Source of the DNA: Siphonodentalium dalli
Taxonomy: Eukaryota > Mollusca > Scaphopoda > Gadilida > Siphonodentaliidae
DNA: 64,000 nucleotides
NCBI GenBank assembly: GCA_032622095.1
Contig: CP136061.1
Coordinates: 92,109,845-92,173,844 of the forward strand
Direction of reading: 5' to 3'
Shown here: piece after piece, positions 11,554-22,286 of the stretch
Numbering within the stretch: position 1 is the first letter of the stretch
Layout: each line of letters begins with the position of its first letter
Made by a program: the position numbers and the translations under genes
Notes under the pieces: generated by a model
The model's input: only the letters and a program-made list of their open reading frames with translations
Databases searched by the model: none
What the model was told of the DNA's origin: nothing

Positions 11554-12500
11554 CTACAATAAAAGGGTAAGTATGGAAGTGCCAAACTCTCTGACTTCAA
11601 CCCGTTCATGACCGCAGCTGTGCTGATGCAACATTAAAGACAATTTTATCATTTTTTATCATTTTTTCTTACATTCTATAACAATAATTATCTTTTTATA
11701 TTCATCTGTATTCATATACAAGAATTCATTGGCCTAACACTTTTTTATAAATTTGTCTTACATTCTTTAACAATTTTTATCATTTTTTATCATTTTTTCT
11801 TCCATTCTATATCAATTTTTATAATTTTTTCTTACATTTATTAACAATCGACTCGCATATATAAGAGAATACATTGGCACAGGGTTTTCTCAAGCTGGCT
11901 TACAAGATCAAGGTTAATATTGTTAGGCTACTGTATTCTTTGTATATATGGGAGGCGACCTATGGGGCACTCGCATTTATGATAATGCATTGGCACAGGG
12001 TTTTCGTAAAAATTCAGGACGCTCCAGTCATCAAAGGATTAAGGGACCACACTTGACCTGACCAGAATCACATGTTTACTGTGAGAATAGGCAAATCGAA
12101 AGCATTTGCTACAATATATTTTTAGATATAAAAAAATCATATTTTATATTCACTCACCATATTATCATTTATATTTTATGGAATGGGTAATAGCTTTTGA
12201 GAAATAAATTTGAGAGGTTCAAAATATTATTTTCTTGTTATTCTCTTGGCCCAATGAGAGGAGGCTTCATTTGTTTCGTAACTCTGAGGTAAATTTTAAT
12301 TGCATAATATAGCATCATATCCCCATATATTGTAATGAAGAATAAAGCAGTCACAAATATTACCCCCCAATGAAGACAGATGTTGATATTCAGTGTGGTC
12401 CACTCAAGTAGGGCGCAATCAATTGGAATTAGGGCTACGGGTTGACCATTATCGGGCGGGGTTGGGGATAACCCTCCCCGATACGGAGCTATCCCCTCGT
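11554..12500. repeat. Intron 2 start: AT-rich TTTTTATCA tracts and half-palindromes
   Basis: The first 300 bp match 52319-52610. TTTTATCATTTTTTCTTACATTC-type tracts follow. At about 11858-11895 and 11945-12000 come halves of the palindrome found inside the TTAA MITEs at 27051 and 50770 (landmark CGCATATATAAGAGAAT then CATTGGCACAGGG). These are decayed relatives of that MITE. I see no further gene up to 12500. Confidence 0.55.
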
Positions 12501-12534
12501 GCAGCCCCTGGTCCCAAAATGATGCCACTCCTGA

Positions 12535-13380
12535 GTTATCTTAACGTGATACACAGTTTGGTGTGTGCATGGAATTAATGCGTCCCCAGCGTATGCATTG
12601 TTTCGCATGCTGTACGTTCCAACAATGGGGATAAATGAGTCAAAAGTAATTGAATTGTAACAGTAATGTGCACATACCAATGGTTTTGACATGCGAAATG
12701 TCACTATTGCAGAGTTATTAATAATGAAAATAAGAACAAAGTCACTCTTTTTGTGAATGTACTTGTTGATGAGTTGTTTTACGTAATTATATATTTTTTC
12801 ACATCGCATTTACTCATTGTGAGTGCTTTCGGTCCCCTTAATATATGATATTCCCTGATATAGCTTCAAACAATATATATAATGATTAACAAATCAAACC
12901 GCTTTGTCCACAAACATATATACCCCATACACCAAATAAAAGTTAAGCATGACAGACAAGAACAATAACTCTAACTATGTCCCTTATTTCGTTAAAATTT
13001 AATTTTACGAACTAATGGACCTGTCCAGAATCAAATTTCTGGAACAATGTGGAAATTAAGTAAACATAGCATAGATTGCGGGTACGGGGGAGGCGAGTGG
13101 AAGTGTCTTTGGGAAACTTCACGTTTATTTAATTACGTTCATGTATATACAGAAGGATAATACTTAGAGATATTGAAAATACATCTTACTGAGAAACTTC
13201 AGTTAGAGTTATTGTTAGCTCTATTAGCTCGTATGGACGAACCGGGTGCCTTCCATATTGATACATTACCGCCTGTTATTATAATAGATGTATACTTGAA
13301 GCCTATGATACATTGTATTTGTAGGTGGATCGGGTGTAATTAATATACAAGCTGTCAAATGCTCTAGGTAGGTAGTATGC
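12535..13380 (+). repeat. Dispersed repeat family F, copy lacking the first half
   Basis: Parallel to 6060-6800, with landmarks GTGATACACAGTTTGGTG at about 12548 and CAGTTAGAGTTATTGTT at about 13199. It extends past the 6.8-kb copy to a TGTAGGTGGATCGGGTGT segment that is also in the 39.1- and 61.3-kb copies. Confidence 0.7.
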
Positions 13381-13399
13381 AACGGGTGCATTATATTGG

Positions 13400-13830
13400 A
13401 GATATCGGTTTAGATATATATAACTTATCTCTGTAAGCCCTATACTACAACAGTTCTTATCGCAGAAATGTTTTACCTTGTCCTTTCGTACTTGCAGCGA
13501 TGGTACTGCACTACATCGGTCAATCAGTTAGATAATAGCGACCAGGGAACACCCGTCGTGAACCGAAGGAATCAACATATTCTGCGTGCGTGAGGGAACC
13601 GGGATGTTCTCCGAACTTGTTTTCTGGTAACCAAGGAGGATAAATAGCAGATTGAGTCTAAATCGACGCGGAAGATGAATAGACAATTGTTATCGAGTCG
13701 TACATGTAGGTGTACCACGAACACTGTCGATTTGATATGCTCCGTTTTGTCGAACAAATGACAACATGTTACTGCTCCAGACGTTATATATATGGCTGCC
13801 AGACAGTATTGGCAATAGTGGGGATGAGGA
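13400..13830. other. No gene seen
   Basis: Intronic position within the PAN-CTLD gene (intron 2). I recognise no repeat or coding sequence. Confidence 0.4.
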
Positions 13831-13834
13831 AACC

Positions 13835-14085
13835 GAGGAAACTGAGACCAAATTCGAGAGAGGGAGCATTGGGTAACAAAACCTTTCGCGCTAAAAACTT
13901 AAAATTTATTTTTGGGTCGAAAATTGTTTAAGTCCAACGATGGTCTGTAAAATGGGGAAAACGATAATACTTGGACCAAATTCGAGTGAGGAGGCACGAA
14001 TTTTTTTAAAAGGACACTTTCGCGCAAACACTCAAAATCGATTTTTGGGTCCAGCGATGGTCTGTACAATGGGGAAACTGACTTC
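13835..14085 (+). repeat. Two-copy tandem repeat, about 125 bp
   Basis: Two diverged units, each with GGACCAAATTCGAG-like, TTTCGCGC and GATGGTCTGTANAATGGGGAAA segments. Located in intron 2. Confidence 0.7.
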
Positions 14086-14600
14086 ACACACCTGAATTTA
14101 CTATATAATATTGCATAAAGTCCAAACTGATCTTCGAAAAAACAAAAACATATTACATCAAAACTCGACGATTTTCTACTGCATATTTTATTGAAATAAT
14201 TATATCACAAAGGGATCGGAGCACAAGTGATAGCACTTAGTCATTGCTCCTATCCCACGGTAATACACAAACATTGAAGTACATGTATATACATTAATAT
14301 CATTTTCAATCATGGGAATTAATCAGAGAAGAAAAACTAAATATATAAAGTATATATATAAATTTAGTGAGCTATATATAAATATATATTGCATATCTTG
14401 TTAGCTTATTTTCTATTACACAACTCGCTGATTTTCTTCCAAAGAACTCGTGAACTCAAATTACTATATAACTCGTCGAATTTACTACATAACTCGAGAG
14501 CTACCACAGAACTCGGAGAGTGTTACTACAGAACTCGTGAGCTACCACACAACTCGTTAGTTACTACAAAACTCGGCGAAACACCAAGTCAAATCCGGCC
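14085..14600 (+). repeat. Dispersed repeat with ACTCG-spaced short units
   Basis: The start (about 14090-14180) matches the end of the window (63890-64000), with the landmark AACTCGACGATTTTCTACT. From 14405 to 14585 a short unit of the form TACTACANAACTCG recurs about nine times at roughly 17-24 bp spacing, a small degenerate minisatellite. Confidence 0.6.
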
Positions 14601-15085
14601 ATAATATATATTAACACTGTGCCCTAAATCCAGCTGATTGAGTGGGCCACACTGCATATCAACATTTGTTTTCATTGGACTGGAATATTTGTGACTGTTC
14701 ATTATAATACATTAGGGTATGGTGCTATATTATGCAATTAAACATCTAACTAAACATAATGATACAAATGAAGCCTCTTCTCAAATCTAGTTGATGATTG
14801 GAGTGTTGTGTGAAATTATTAATTATTCTCGCAGTTCTCGGTACCTAATAGGCCAAAAAAGAAATTAATATTTTCAACCTCTCAGCTGTATTAAAATCCA
14901 TTGTTCTTATTGTCTCTTTATAATTGCTCAGCTTATATATATAATGAAGATGATCATATGTGAAATTACCGATTTTTCACCAGAAAGAACCAGAGCAAAT
15001 GGTTGTTGAAAATATTTTTCCATTGTAAGCTGGGTTTATGCAAAACGTGCGTCCCCCTTAATATGAAGTTGTTGCACTTTACTTT
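14600..15085. repeat. Intron 2 segment paralogous to intron 1
   Basis: Collinear with 20215-21125 (landmarks GATGATTGGAGTGTTGTG and AATGAAGATGATNATATGTGAAATT). It lies immediately downstream of exon 2, as its partner lies downstream of exon 1. The TTAA at 14891-14894 is the unoccupied counterpart of the insertion at 20531-20968. Confidence 0.75.
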
Positions 15086-15105
15086 CTGAATACATGTAGG
15101 CTCAC

Positions 15106-15282
15106 CCACAGTCTCCTTTAAGATTTTCCGAATTGCATGAAATGTCAAGTTGCTATCCACGACTGCCAGCTTGGCTCCCATCCCACCACATGCGCCACGT
15201 GCTCCATACCACGTGACTGGTCCAGTTTCAAACAGCATGCATCTCCCTCCAATCGTATACTGGTTCGGATCACATGTCAACT
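15106..15282 (-). CDS. PAN-CTLD secreted lectin-like protein, exon 2 (CTLD N-terminal half)
   Basis: The acceptor TTATTACAG precedes 15282 and the donor is G/GTGAGC at 15106/15105. The frame starts with two bases completing a split codon (Glu101) and ends with one base of Gly160, so both borders are phase 1. Residues 102-159 contain C104, C115 (the extra N-terminal cysteine pair of long-form CTLDs), the W125 region, then A128-R-G-A-C132 and A137-K-L-A-V-V-D, which is the standard CTLD start (C1 and helix 2 into LAxVxS). The open frame seems to run past the donor to 14966, but that stretch is intron. Joined to 11553-11342 the domain is about 130 residues, a normal CTLD length. Confidence 0.85.
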
Positions 15283-15426
15283 CTGTAATAAATAATAATA
15301 ATCAATAATACATTTAGTTTATAGCCGTAAAGAGCTCTTATGCTTTACATCAATACATATACAGTGATGATTAGAACATAGTAAGAAATATATATTATGT
15401 ACAATGAGCTGCTCATCTGGCTAGCA

Positions 15427-17425
15427 TCAGCGGATCGGATGATACACACGTTGACACAGATGCGTTTTAAGTTTAGATGTGAACATTTTGAGCGACTGGG
15501 GTGCCCTCAATTGACCAGGAAATTTATTCCAGAGAAATGGTGAAACCACGGAAAAGGCCCGGTCACCAGCTGTTACGAGGTCACCCGGTACAAACACAAG
15601 GCTGTGAGAACTTTCAGATCGCAGAGGCCGCGGAGGAACATATCGAGAAATCAAGTCTGCCAAGTATGATGGGGCCTCGCTATTCAGACACTTGTGCGTT
15701 AATTTCAAAATTTTGAATTAAATCCGTTCCCTCGGAGGTAACCAGTAGAGCTCGCACAATAATGGCGTGACATGATCATATTTACGGCTCGAAGGCATAT
15801 ACTAGCTGTTTTGTGGTCTCGATGTCGATAACATTCCGCACCCTGCTGATATTTCTAAGATGGTAATACGAGGACCTGCACATTTGCTCGATGTGTTTTT
15901 CAGCAGACAGATTCTCGTCCAAGAAATATCCGAGGTTGCGGACTGTGCTGGATGGCGAGACAACACTGCCCTCAATGTTGAGACTATGTTTAGAACATTT
16001 TGAACGTTGCTGTCGCAAACCAATATATATTATTTCAGTTTTATCTGCATTCAATTTTAAGAAGTTGATTGTCATCCATGATCGAATATCAGCGACACAT
16101 CGTTCAAGCTTATATTTGGTAGAACTTGTAGAATCAGAATCCGGCTTAAAGTGAATATACTGTTGTGTGTCATCCGCGCATTGAAGTGAAAAGATAATTC
16201 ATGTCGTCTAATGAGGTCGCCAATGTGGTAGTATATATATAGTGTAGAGCAACGGCCCCAGCATATATCCCTGTGGAACGCAGAATTTAGGAGAAGCTGC
16301 TTCCGATGTGGAACCGGAGATGGCAATCCTCTGCGTGCGGTCGTGTAGGTAGGATCGAAACCAGTCCAATGCGGTCCCGACAATCCCAAGACGATCGGAA
16401 AGTCTGTTTAAATTGGACTGCATGGTCGATCGTGTCGAACGATGCGCTTAAGTCGAGAAGCACGAGGCACGATACCTGTTGTTTGTCCATGGCTTGCAGT
16501 ATGTCATTCTGCACTCGCAAAAGCGCAGTTTCAGTACTGCAAAATGACCTATACGCGGACTGGGAGACTTTTGCTGAACCACCGCCTTCAAGGTGGTCGC
16601 GGACTTGCTTGACGACCTCACTTTCAATAACTTTCGACAAGAAGGAAAGATTAGAGACCGGTCGGTAGTTTTTTCAGCGTCACCGGATCCAGCACCGGCT
16701 TCTTGATGAGTGGTGTTACAAGAGCCTGCTTCATCGACGTTGAGAAAACGCCAGTAGAAAGTGATGTGTTAGCTATATCAAGAATCCATGGCATCAGCGC
16801 AGGGAGACAGGATTTTAGTAACACAGTTGGGATGACATCAAGTTTGCATTGCTTGGATGGTGCATGCTGGATAGTCTTAGTAAGCTCCTCAGATGAAATC
16901 GACCGAAAACTTTCAGAATGGTCGGCACTGAAACGAATGAGTCCAAAATCGTATCACTATCAGATACACTGTCCAGAATGGACCATATTGTATAAATTTT
17001 ATTGACGAAGAAGTCCGAAAATTGATTCGCCAAAATTTCAGTTGACGAATGCTCGGGTAGTATCGGTTTCGGTTTACGATGGAGAATTTGTCAATCACCT
17101 CCGACATAACCTTTGGCTTCGTTTTGTTATCAGAGATGATCGAACTAAAATACGCTGCTTTAGACTGGCGTATCAGTTGGTTGACAACTGTTTTCTGGGT
17201 GACAAAGTTTGTTCGGTCACTGTTGAGTTTGGACGACCTCCATCGCAGCTCCAGTTTCCTCCGTTCACGTTTCGCGTGATTAAACCATGGAGAATGATGT
17301 CGTCTGGATACCGTCCTTGATTTTTCTGGCGCGAAACGATCAATGAGACTCTTGGATAGGCGTGTAAAGTTAACGAGGGATTCATCAACTGGCAGGTGTA
17401 GGGTTATAGCATCATTTGATGACAC
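15427..17425 (-). pseudogene. CR1-like LINE linker, reverse transcriptase and C-terminal region
   Basis: Blocks in several frames, so at least three frameshifts. 17425-17130: linker ending in SPWFNHAKRERRKLELRWR, the usual bridge before the RT. 16640-16430: QSAYRSFCSTETALLRVQND and LVLLDLSASFDTIDH, with the first catalytic Asp present. 16423-16210: LDWFRSYLHDRTQRI and VPQGYMLGPLLYTIY. The active-site box reads CADDTQQYI with the two Asp codons at 16169-16174, where Tyr or Phe would be expected before ADD. 16075-15782: FLKLNADKTEIIYIG followed by the VRNLGYFLDENL box. 15708-15427: the tail AFSVVSPFLWNKFPGQLR. These motifs are typical of CR1/L2-clade elements. Not functional. Confidence 0.85.
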
Positions 17426-18045
17426 TAATGCCTCCGAGAACTCTGACGTTGAATGTCTCTCAGTTTACGAAATTTGCTGGTCTGTTTGAACGGTTGTGGG
17501 CTTGGTATTCGGATATCGAATTTAACCACGAAGTGATCGGAAAGGGCTATGTCATGCACCTCCAGTTTCTGCACTATGTGGCTCTCTGTCTTCCGAACAA
17601 TTATCAGGTCAAGTGTGTGGCCCGCTACATGAGTGGGCCCATGAACAAGTTGAACTAGTTCCATGGACTTTAACAAGGCGAGGAATTTAATGGCGTCATC
17701 ATCATCAGCAACGCCGAGATGGTAGTTGAAGTCGCCACATATGATAAATGGTCCATTTGAAGTGGCAAAGTTTCCGAGAAATTCGGAAAACTCCTTTAAG
17801 AAGAGTTTAGCAGTTAATTTGTTCTTTGTGCTTGGGTATGTCCGATAAATTGTGGCAATTCGAATAAACCTAGATACAGAACACAGAGATCCAACAATTG
17901 ATTCAAATGACTTGAATGTCTGTGTAGATTCCGATTTAACCATAAGGTCACTGTCAAATAAGAAGCCAACTCCCCCACCACGGACCCCACGATGGTTGTG
18001 GATGAGAGTTTTGTCATGCTGCTGCAGTTCATCGATAACAACATC
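17425..18045 (-). pseudogene. CR1-like LINE AP-endonuclease, C-terminal part
   Basis: Minus-strand frame with RGGGVGFLFDSDL (about 18000), IATIYR, FIICGDFNYHLG, a THVAGHTLDLIIVR block and IALSDHF. These are the later conserved boxes of the apurinic-type endonuclease (exonuclease-endonuclease-phosphatase fold), with GDFN and SDH carrying catalytic residues. The N-terminal catalytic boxes (the NxRSL and ExWL regions) are missing because the element is truncated. Confidence 0.85.
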
Positions 18046-18109
18046 ATCATCATATATATATTTATTGCCTCCTCGTGGGAGAGTAGATATTTACATGAGT
18101 TATGATACA

Positions 18110-19410
18110 TATATACATATACAGTTTAACCAGATTGGTAATACGATTTATGTGGTAGTCCATTCATTATCAGAATCATTTATATAGCAATCTGACACAC
18201 ACACGAGTACATGTTCGTGCATATCATGCATATCCCCAGTCTAATTCCGAACAGATTGAGCATTGGCTAGATATGCGCCAATAGGTTGTAACCCGGCCAA
18301 ATCTTTTCGAATTAAGTTGTTGACGTTAGACTGTTTTGCTGGCCACGCCTTTATCCGTCGCCGCCCTGCTTTGCTGTTCCGCAATTTTCGTAGAATGCCC
18401 AGCGACTGTAGCTTCACAAGACATCACTGCCAATGAGAAAGCCGCCCCTACTCGGACCGCCCCTGTCGAGTTTCACATTTAATGCGCTTAAGCTGTCCGG
18501 TTGGTAGACATTGCGCTGTTTAGCGCTGTCCTTCATGCGCGACTGCATAAGGCGCTCCCGATTATTGACGAATTGTCCGATCGATAGTGAGCACTAATCA
18601 CGACTACACAAATTGCCAACATATAAGTCATCAAAATGCAGAAATAAGATGCATTTCCGAAAAGGTGATCGATCATCCAAACCAAAGAATACATAACTAA
18701 AATGTTATCCAAAAATTGAATGTTGTAATTTTCGAAAATATCATAGCAATCGTCAGTGCTGCATACACACAGGCGCACTCATTAAAAAATACAGATAGTA
18801 CATATAGTTCAGAAGCATAGTAGATCCAGTTCAGACTTCCAAACCCGTGTTCAAATTGGCAGGGCTCACGTGTATAGACAAGATACACTGAGAGATATCT
18901 ATCATTTACTTTCGTGATATGTGTATGTATAATCAGCATAGGATACAAAAATCATTGAGAAAATACAAGAAACACCCGACCAATAAGGCCAATATGTCAC
19001 TCTTAACATCAATCATTCCGCACACGTATATGTATTTATTATACGCTCAACAGTGAATTATAGATGGGGATATAGAAGAATATACTTTCACACTATGTCG
19101 CGCGTGCGACCGATTCACTTGCGTGTACCAATGCGCTACCGGAATATTTCAAGCCGTTTCAAGACAATATTATATTCACTGATATTATTTGAGTTATAAT
19201 TAAAATCTATTTTATTTTGAAATTCGACATATTTATGGGGGAATAAAGGGAAGAATAAGGGAACTATATTTTGATATTCTGCGGATGATGAAGAAGCATT
19301 ACGTGAACAGGCAGCGATCAGCTGATTGCTTCAAAAATGATGCATCGATTGAAGACGATTGTGAGGTCACTTATCGTCGTAAATAGTGAATTTCTTTGGA
19401 AATGCGTATA
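18110..19410. other. Intron 1 sequence, no gene seen
   Basis: Between the LINE and the hairpin below I see no coding exon. A CpG-rich patch at about 18300-18540 stands out from the AT-rich surroundings and could be part of an unrecognised element. Confidence 0.35.
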
Positions 19411-19416
19411 ATAAAA

Positions 19417-19538
19417 AGAATATCTAGTGTTTTTTGAGTGGATACCGAAAAATATGTCATTGAAGACGCTCGCGAAAATAAACATTTTTCGTTCATGACA
19501 TATTTTTCGGTATCCACTAAAAGAACACTAGATATTCT
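19417..19538. repeat. Long hairpin, arms about 46 bp
   Basis: The left arm starts AGAATATCTAGTGTT and carries GTGGATACCGAAAAATATGT. The right arm (19492-19538) is its reverse complement with few mismatches, separated by about 28 bp. It is probably a very short MITE or the ends of a collapsed one. Confidence 0.8.
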
Positions 19539-19700
19539 CTATTTATGGAATAGTTTGCATATCAATTCATGCAGAATACAATTAAACGAAAATTGAACTT
19601 TCATTGTAATTCATTGCATGATATGTATGTGAACCAATAATAATCGCGCTTTTTATCTATATTGATAATTCTTTCTTTTGCTGAAAGCATCGACGGGACA

Positions 19701-19995
19701 TTAAGTAATTGTTGTGGATACTAATGTGTCATCGAAGTTTTCATCCGATACCAATTTAGAGATTCTTTCGGGTAGAGATTTTAATAGTGATACTCTTAAG
19801 TCATGGTAATGAGAGCAGCACAAGAAGAAGTTAATTTCATCCTCAGCCTCGTTCAAGTTACATATGACACAAATGCGTTCATAGGGTTTCTCATTCTTAA
19901 AACACCCAGTTGCTACCCTTAGAGAGAGATGGCACTTCGGAAGTGTGCCAAAATAGTTCGATATGATTTGTGTATAGTCATCGCTACATATTTCT
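19701..19995 (-). pseudogene. LINE C-terminal zinc-binding-like fragment
   Basis: An uninterrupted minus-strand frame of about 95 codons ends at the TAA 19701-19703. It contains LRVATG, then ERICVICNLNEAEDEINFFL and a following CCSHYHDLR. The spacing C-x2-C...H/F-x3-C with ED-E-x-FL is the cysteine-rich C-terminal motif found after the RT domain of many invertebrate non-LTR elements. No RT lies upstream on this strand, so only the 3' end was inserted or survives. Confidence 0.7.
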
Positions 19996-20214
19996 CAGTT
20001 TCATATGCATTTGTTTTTGCATGTGAGTAATTTTGGGACATAGTTTAATTGTTGTAGTCATGTTTCTTCATGTTCTCATTATTATTTTCATTTAGAAAGG
20101 CACCCATAAATAATGTTCTATATTTGAGAATATTCGTGTCATGCCTAGTGATCAATGTACATGAGATGAGTTATGGGTCACACCGTCATGGGTTCATAAC
20201 CAAGTTAACGCTGA

Positions 20215-21125
20215 CCACCATATGTCTTATCAGTGTGGCATAATTCCAGTTGATTGATCCCAGTTTTAGTGAACCACACGGCAGATCAACACTTGTTTGC
20301 ATTGGGCTGAACTATTTATGACTATTGTATTCTTCATTCTAATATATGACGTATGATGATATAATATCCAATTAAAACATTATGATACAAAGGAAGCCTC
20401 CTCTCATTGAACCAAGACAATACGCTATGTTGGTGATTGGAGTGTTGTGAGAAATGATTAATCATTCTAGGAGTTCTTGTCACCGAAAGGGACAAAAAAA
20501 GAAAATAATAATTTCAATTTCTCAGATGTATTAAAGCCACATGGCGGTTTGCGCTCCAAAAATACAAATAATATTATTAGCATTCGACATTTTCCCGGCA
20601 TCGAAATAGGTCGATAAATATCTTAACTACCTTCTTACGAGCATCCTGTAACCCAAAAAAGACGCACTGAAGTGCAACTATGGACAAGGTGTTTGGGTCC
20701 CAAACAAAAACAGCTACCTGTGCGACATGGAACAGAAGGAGCGTTCTGTGTAATTCTATTCCTAATATGGTGGCAATAAAGAGCGTGTGTCTGACTTGAA
20801 AACTTGAACAAAATTGAAAACGGCCGAAAAATGGCTGTGACTTTGGAAAGTGTTTTGCAGAGCATACGAAGCCGGCATATAAATATTTCGTGCATTTGTC
20901 GACTTATCGTATCCGTCCCTCTAAATTACACAGACAAAATGAGGTTCGAATGAGCCATGTCCGTTTAAATCCATTGTTTCTGTCGCCTCTTAATAATTGC
21001 CCAGAGTCTACATACAATGAAGATGATGATATGTGAAATTCCAGATTTTTGAACAGATAGATCCAGAGAAATTCATCATTGAAAATATCTTACCATGTCT
21101 GCCTGGATTTATGCAAATCTTCCCC
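20215..21125. repeat. Intron 1 segment paralogous to intron 2
   Basis: Collinear with 14600-15085, but 438 bp longer because of the TTAA-flanked insertion 20531-20968. It begins about 35 bp inside the exon 1 donor. The two introns therefore share their 5' portions, which suggests that an exon plus its downstream intron was duplicated, or that the same repeat was inserted twice beside donors. Confidence 0.75.
20531..20968. mobile_element. TTAA-flanked MITE, family C
   Basis: TTAA at 20531-20534 and 20965-20968 bracket about 430 bp. The imperfect terminal inverted repeats share ACATGGC (left AGCCACATGGCGG, right ACGGACATGGCTC read inward). The paralogous intron 2 has one TTAA (14891-14894) at the same point, which supports a precise TTAA-duplicating insertion of piggyBac type. 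No transposase. Confidence 0.7.
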
Positions 21126-21160
21126 CTTAAATAAGATGTATATATGCTTGCATATCTTAC

Positions 21161-21461
21161 CTCTTGAGGGAACCATTGTTCGGGCCCCGGGATCTGGTTG
21201 TAGATTCGGTGTAGAGTTCCGACTCAGGTAGCAATTTGTTCCATGAGCGACAGTGAACGTGGCAGCTCGACAATCGGGCTTCCTCGAGCACAACCCGCCG
21301 CACACTAAATCACTGGCGGCACTTGAAGCTGAAATCTTAGAACACGGTGTGAATCCGTTCAGGTCCGCCACTCCTGTTTTGATTTGGAACCCCGTGGTCC
21401 ACTTGATTCCGCTGCTAATGCGGCTTGCTGACAAGAGGAGGAGAAGCACAGGTCCAAACAT
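21161..21461 (-). CDS. PAN-CTLD secreted lectin-like protein, exon 1 (signal peptide and PAN/Apple domain)
   Basis: Start ATG at 21461, with A at -3 (context TACCATG). Residues 1-18 (MFGPVLLLLLSASRISSG) form a signal peptide, so the protein should be secreted. Residues about 25-97 form a PAN/Apple-like domain with C40, C54, C58, C64 and C77, including the typical CxxxCxxxxxCxxxTF spacing and a following NCYL. PAN/Apple domains bind proteins or carbohydrates. The donor AAGAG/GTAAGA at 21161/21160 leaves one base, so the intron is phase 1, and joining to 15282 gives a continuous frame (Arg100, split Glu101, Leu102). The full model of 301+177+212 nt encodes 229 residues plus stop. Introns are about 5.9 kb and 3.55 kb. 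A lectin-like recognition or mucus/immune role is inference from domain content. No promoter motif is evident upstream. Confidence 0.85.
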
Positions 21462-21479
21462 GGTACTGTTTTTTTAGTC

Positions 21480-22286
21480 ACATAGTGTGTGTTGTATCAG
21501 AAGAACCTTTTGCTGTAGTTAGAATAACAGCGTCTTTCCTTGTATTAATATGCTTCTGAGCCCACGCAAAATGGTTGTCTCTCAAAACAATAATCCATAC
21601 GACGTCACACCGCGTGCGCAGAGCTGTCTGCAGCCCACGTTTTGCATGACAAAGAGGCCCCTGGATCACAACGAATCATTAGATTTCATGGCACTATTTA
21701 CAACAGGCAATGGCTAAGTGCAACAACGGAATTGCTCCGCCCTAAGTTGTTACTTTATGCCAGGACAATGAATATAGATGTTCTTGATACGTTTTAGTCA
21801 ATATTCAAGAGGATTCGCTATATTATCACATACATGTAAGTCATAATGGTACGTCCACGCAGCTGCTAAAATTGCCTGGCAAATATGACTATCTATTGCA
21901 CACATATACATGTAAGTCATACGTGATTCATTATGGAATTACATAATATGTATCTTCCGTTGTTTTATTCCTTTATTATGGTGAGGAAATACCAATAAAC
22001 CTTCATACATTTATGGACCAACCCCCCCCCCCCCCCCCCCGACAACACGAACACACACATTCACAATTAAATGGTTATGGTATTGGTGTAAGGCTATGTG
22101 TAATATTTAACATTCAGGTTGTTCATATCGCTAATGTGTTATACTAAATGGGTTATGCTGATTTCAAGAAGGAAAATTGTGGTTTCCGCATATGAAATCA
22201 GTGATAACAGGAATTTGAATCCCCGACAAAACAGTTTACAATGTGTATGGCATTGCTATCAAGCCGCCACCACCTTGATGTGTGAT
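21480..22286. other. Upstream region of the PAN-CTLD gene; C homopolymer
   Basis: Should contain the promoter of the minus-strand gene. I see no clear TATA box at a usual distance. A pure C tract of about 20 nt starts near 22021. No other gene is seen. Confidence 0.35.

Larger units (their letters stand above)
8945..11850. other. Segmental duplication, copy A (carries lectin exon 3)
   Basis: From GGAGCTCATT at about 8945 this region runs parallel to 50690-52610. The shared order is a flank, a hAT-like element, a 3' flank with AATAAA, a CTLD terminal exon and the start of the preceding intron. Copy A has a 1.03-kb insertion (9793-10820) that copy B lacks. Copy B has a TTAA MITE (50770-51034) where copy A has one unoccupied TTAA at 9027-9030. 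Confidence 0.85.
15400..18045 (-). mobile_element. 5'-truncated CR1-like LINE inside intron 1
   Basis: A decayed non-LTR retrotransposon in the same orientation as the host gene. In order from 18045 down to about 15400 come the endonuclease C-terminal part, linker, reverse transcriptase, thumb and C-terminal domain, spread over several frames. The 5' end breaks off at an ATC/AT-rich tract near 18050, the usual 5' truncation of target-primed insertion. The protein blocks are listed separately. Confidence 0.85.

Noticed and set aside
14966-15105. Extension of the lectin frame beyond the exon 2 donor
   Set aside because: The GGTGAG donor at 15106/15105 splices in phase to exon 3, and the extension lacks the remaining CTLD motifs and matches intron 1.
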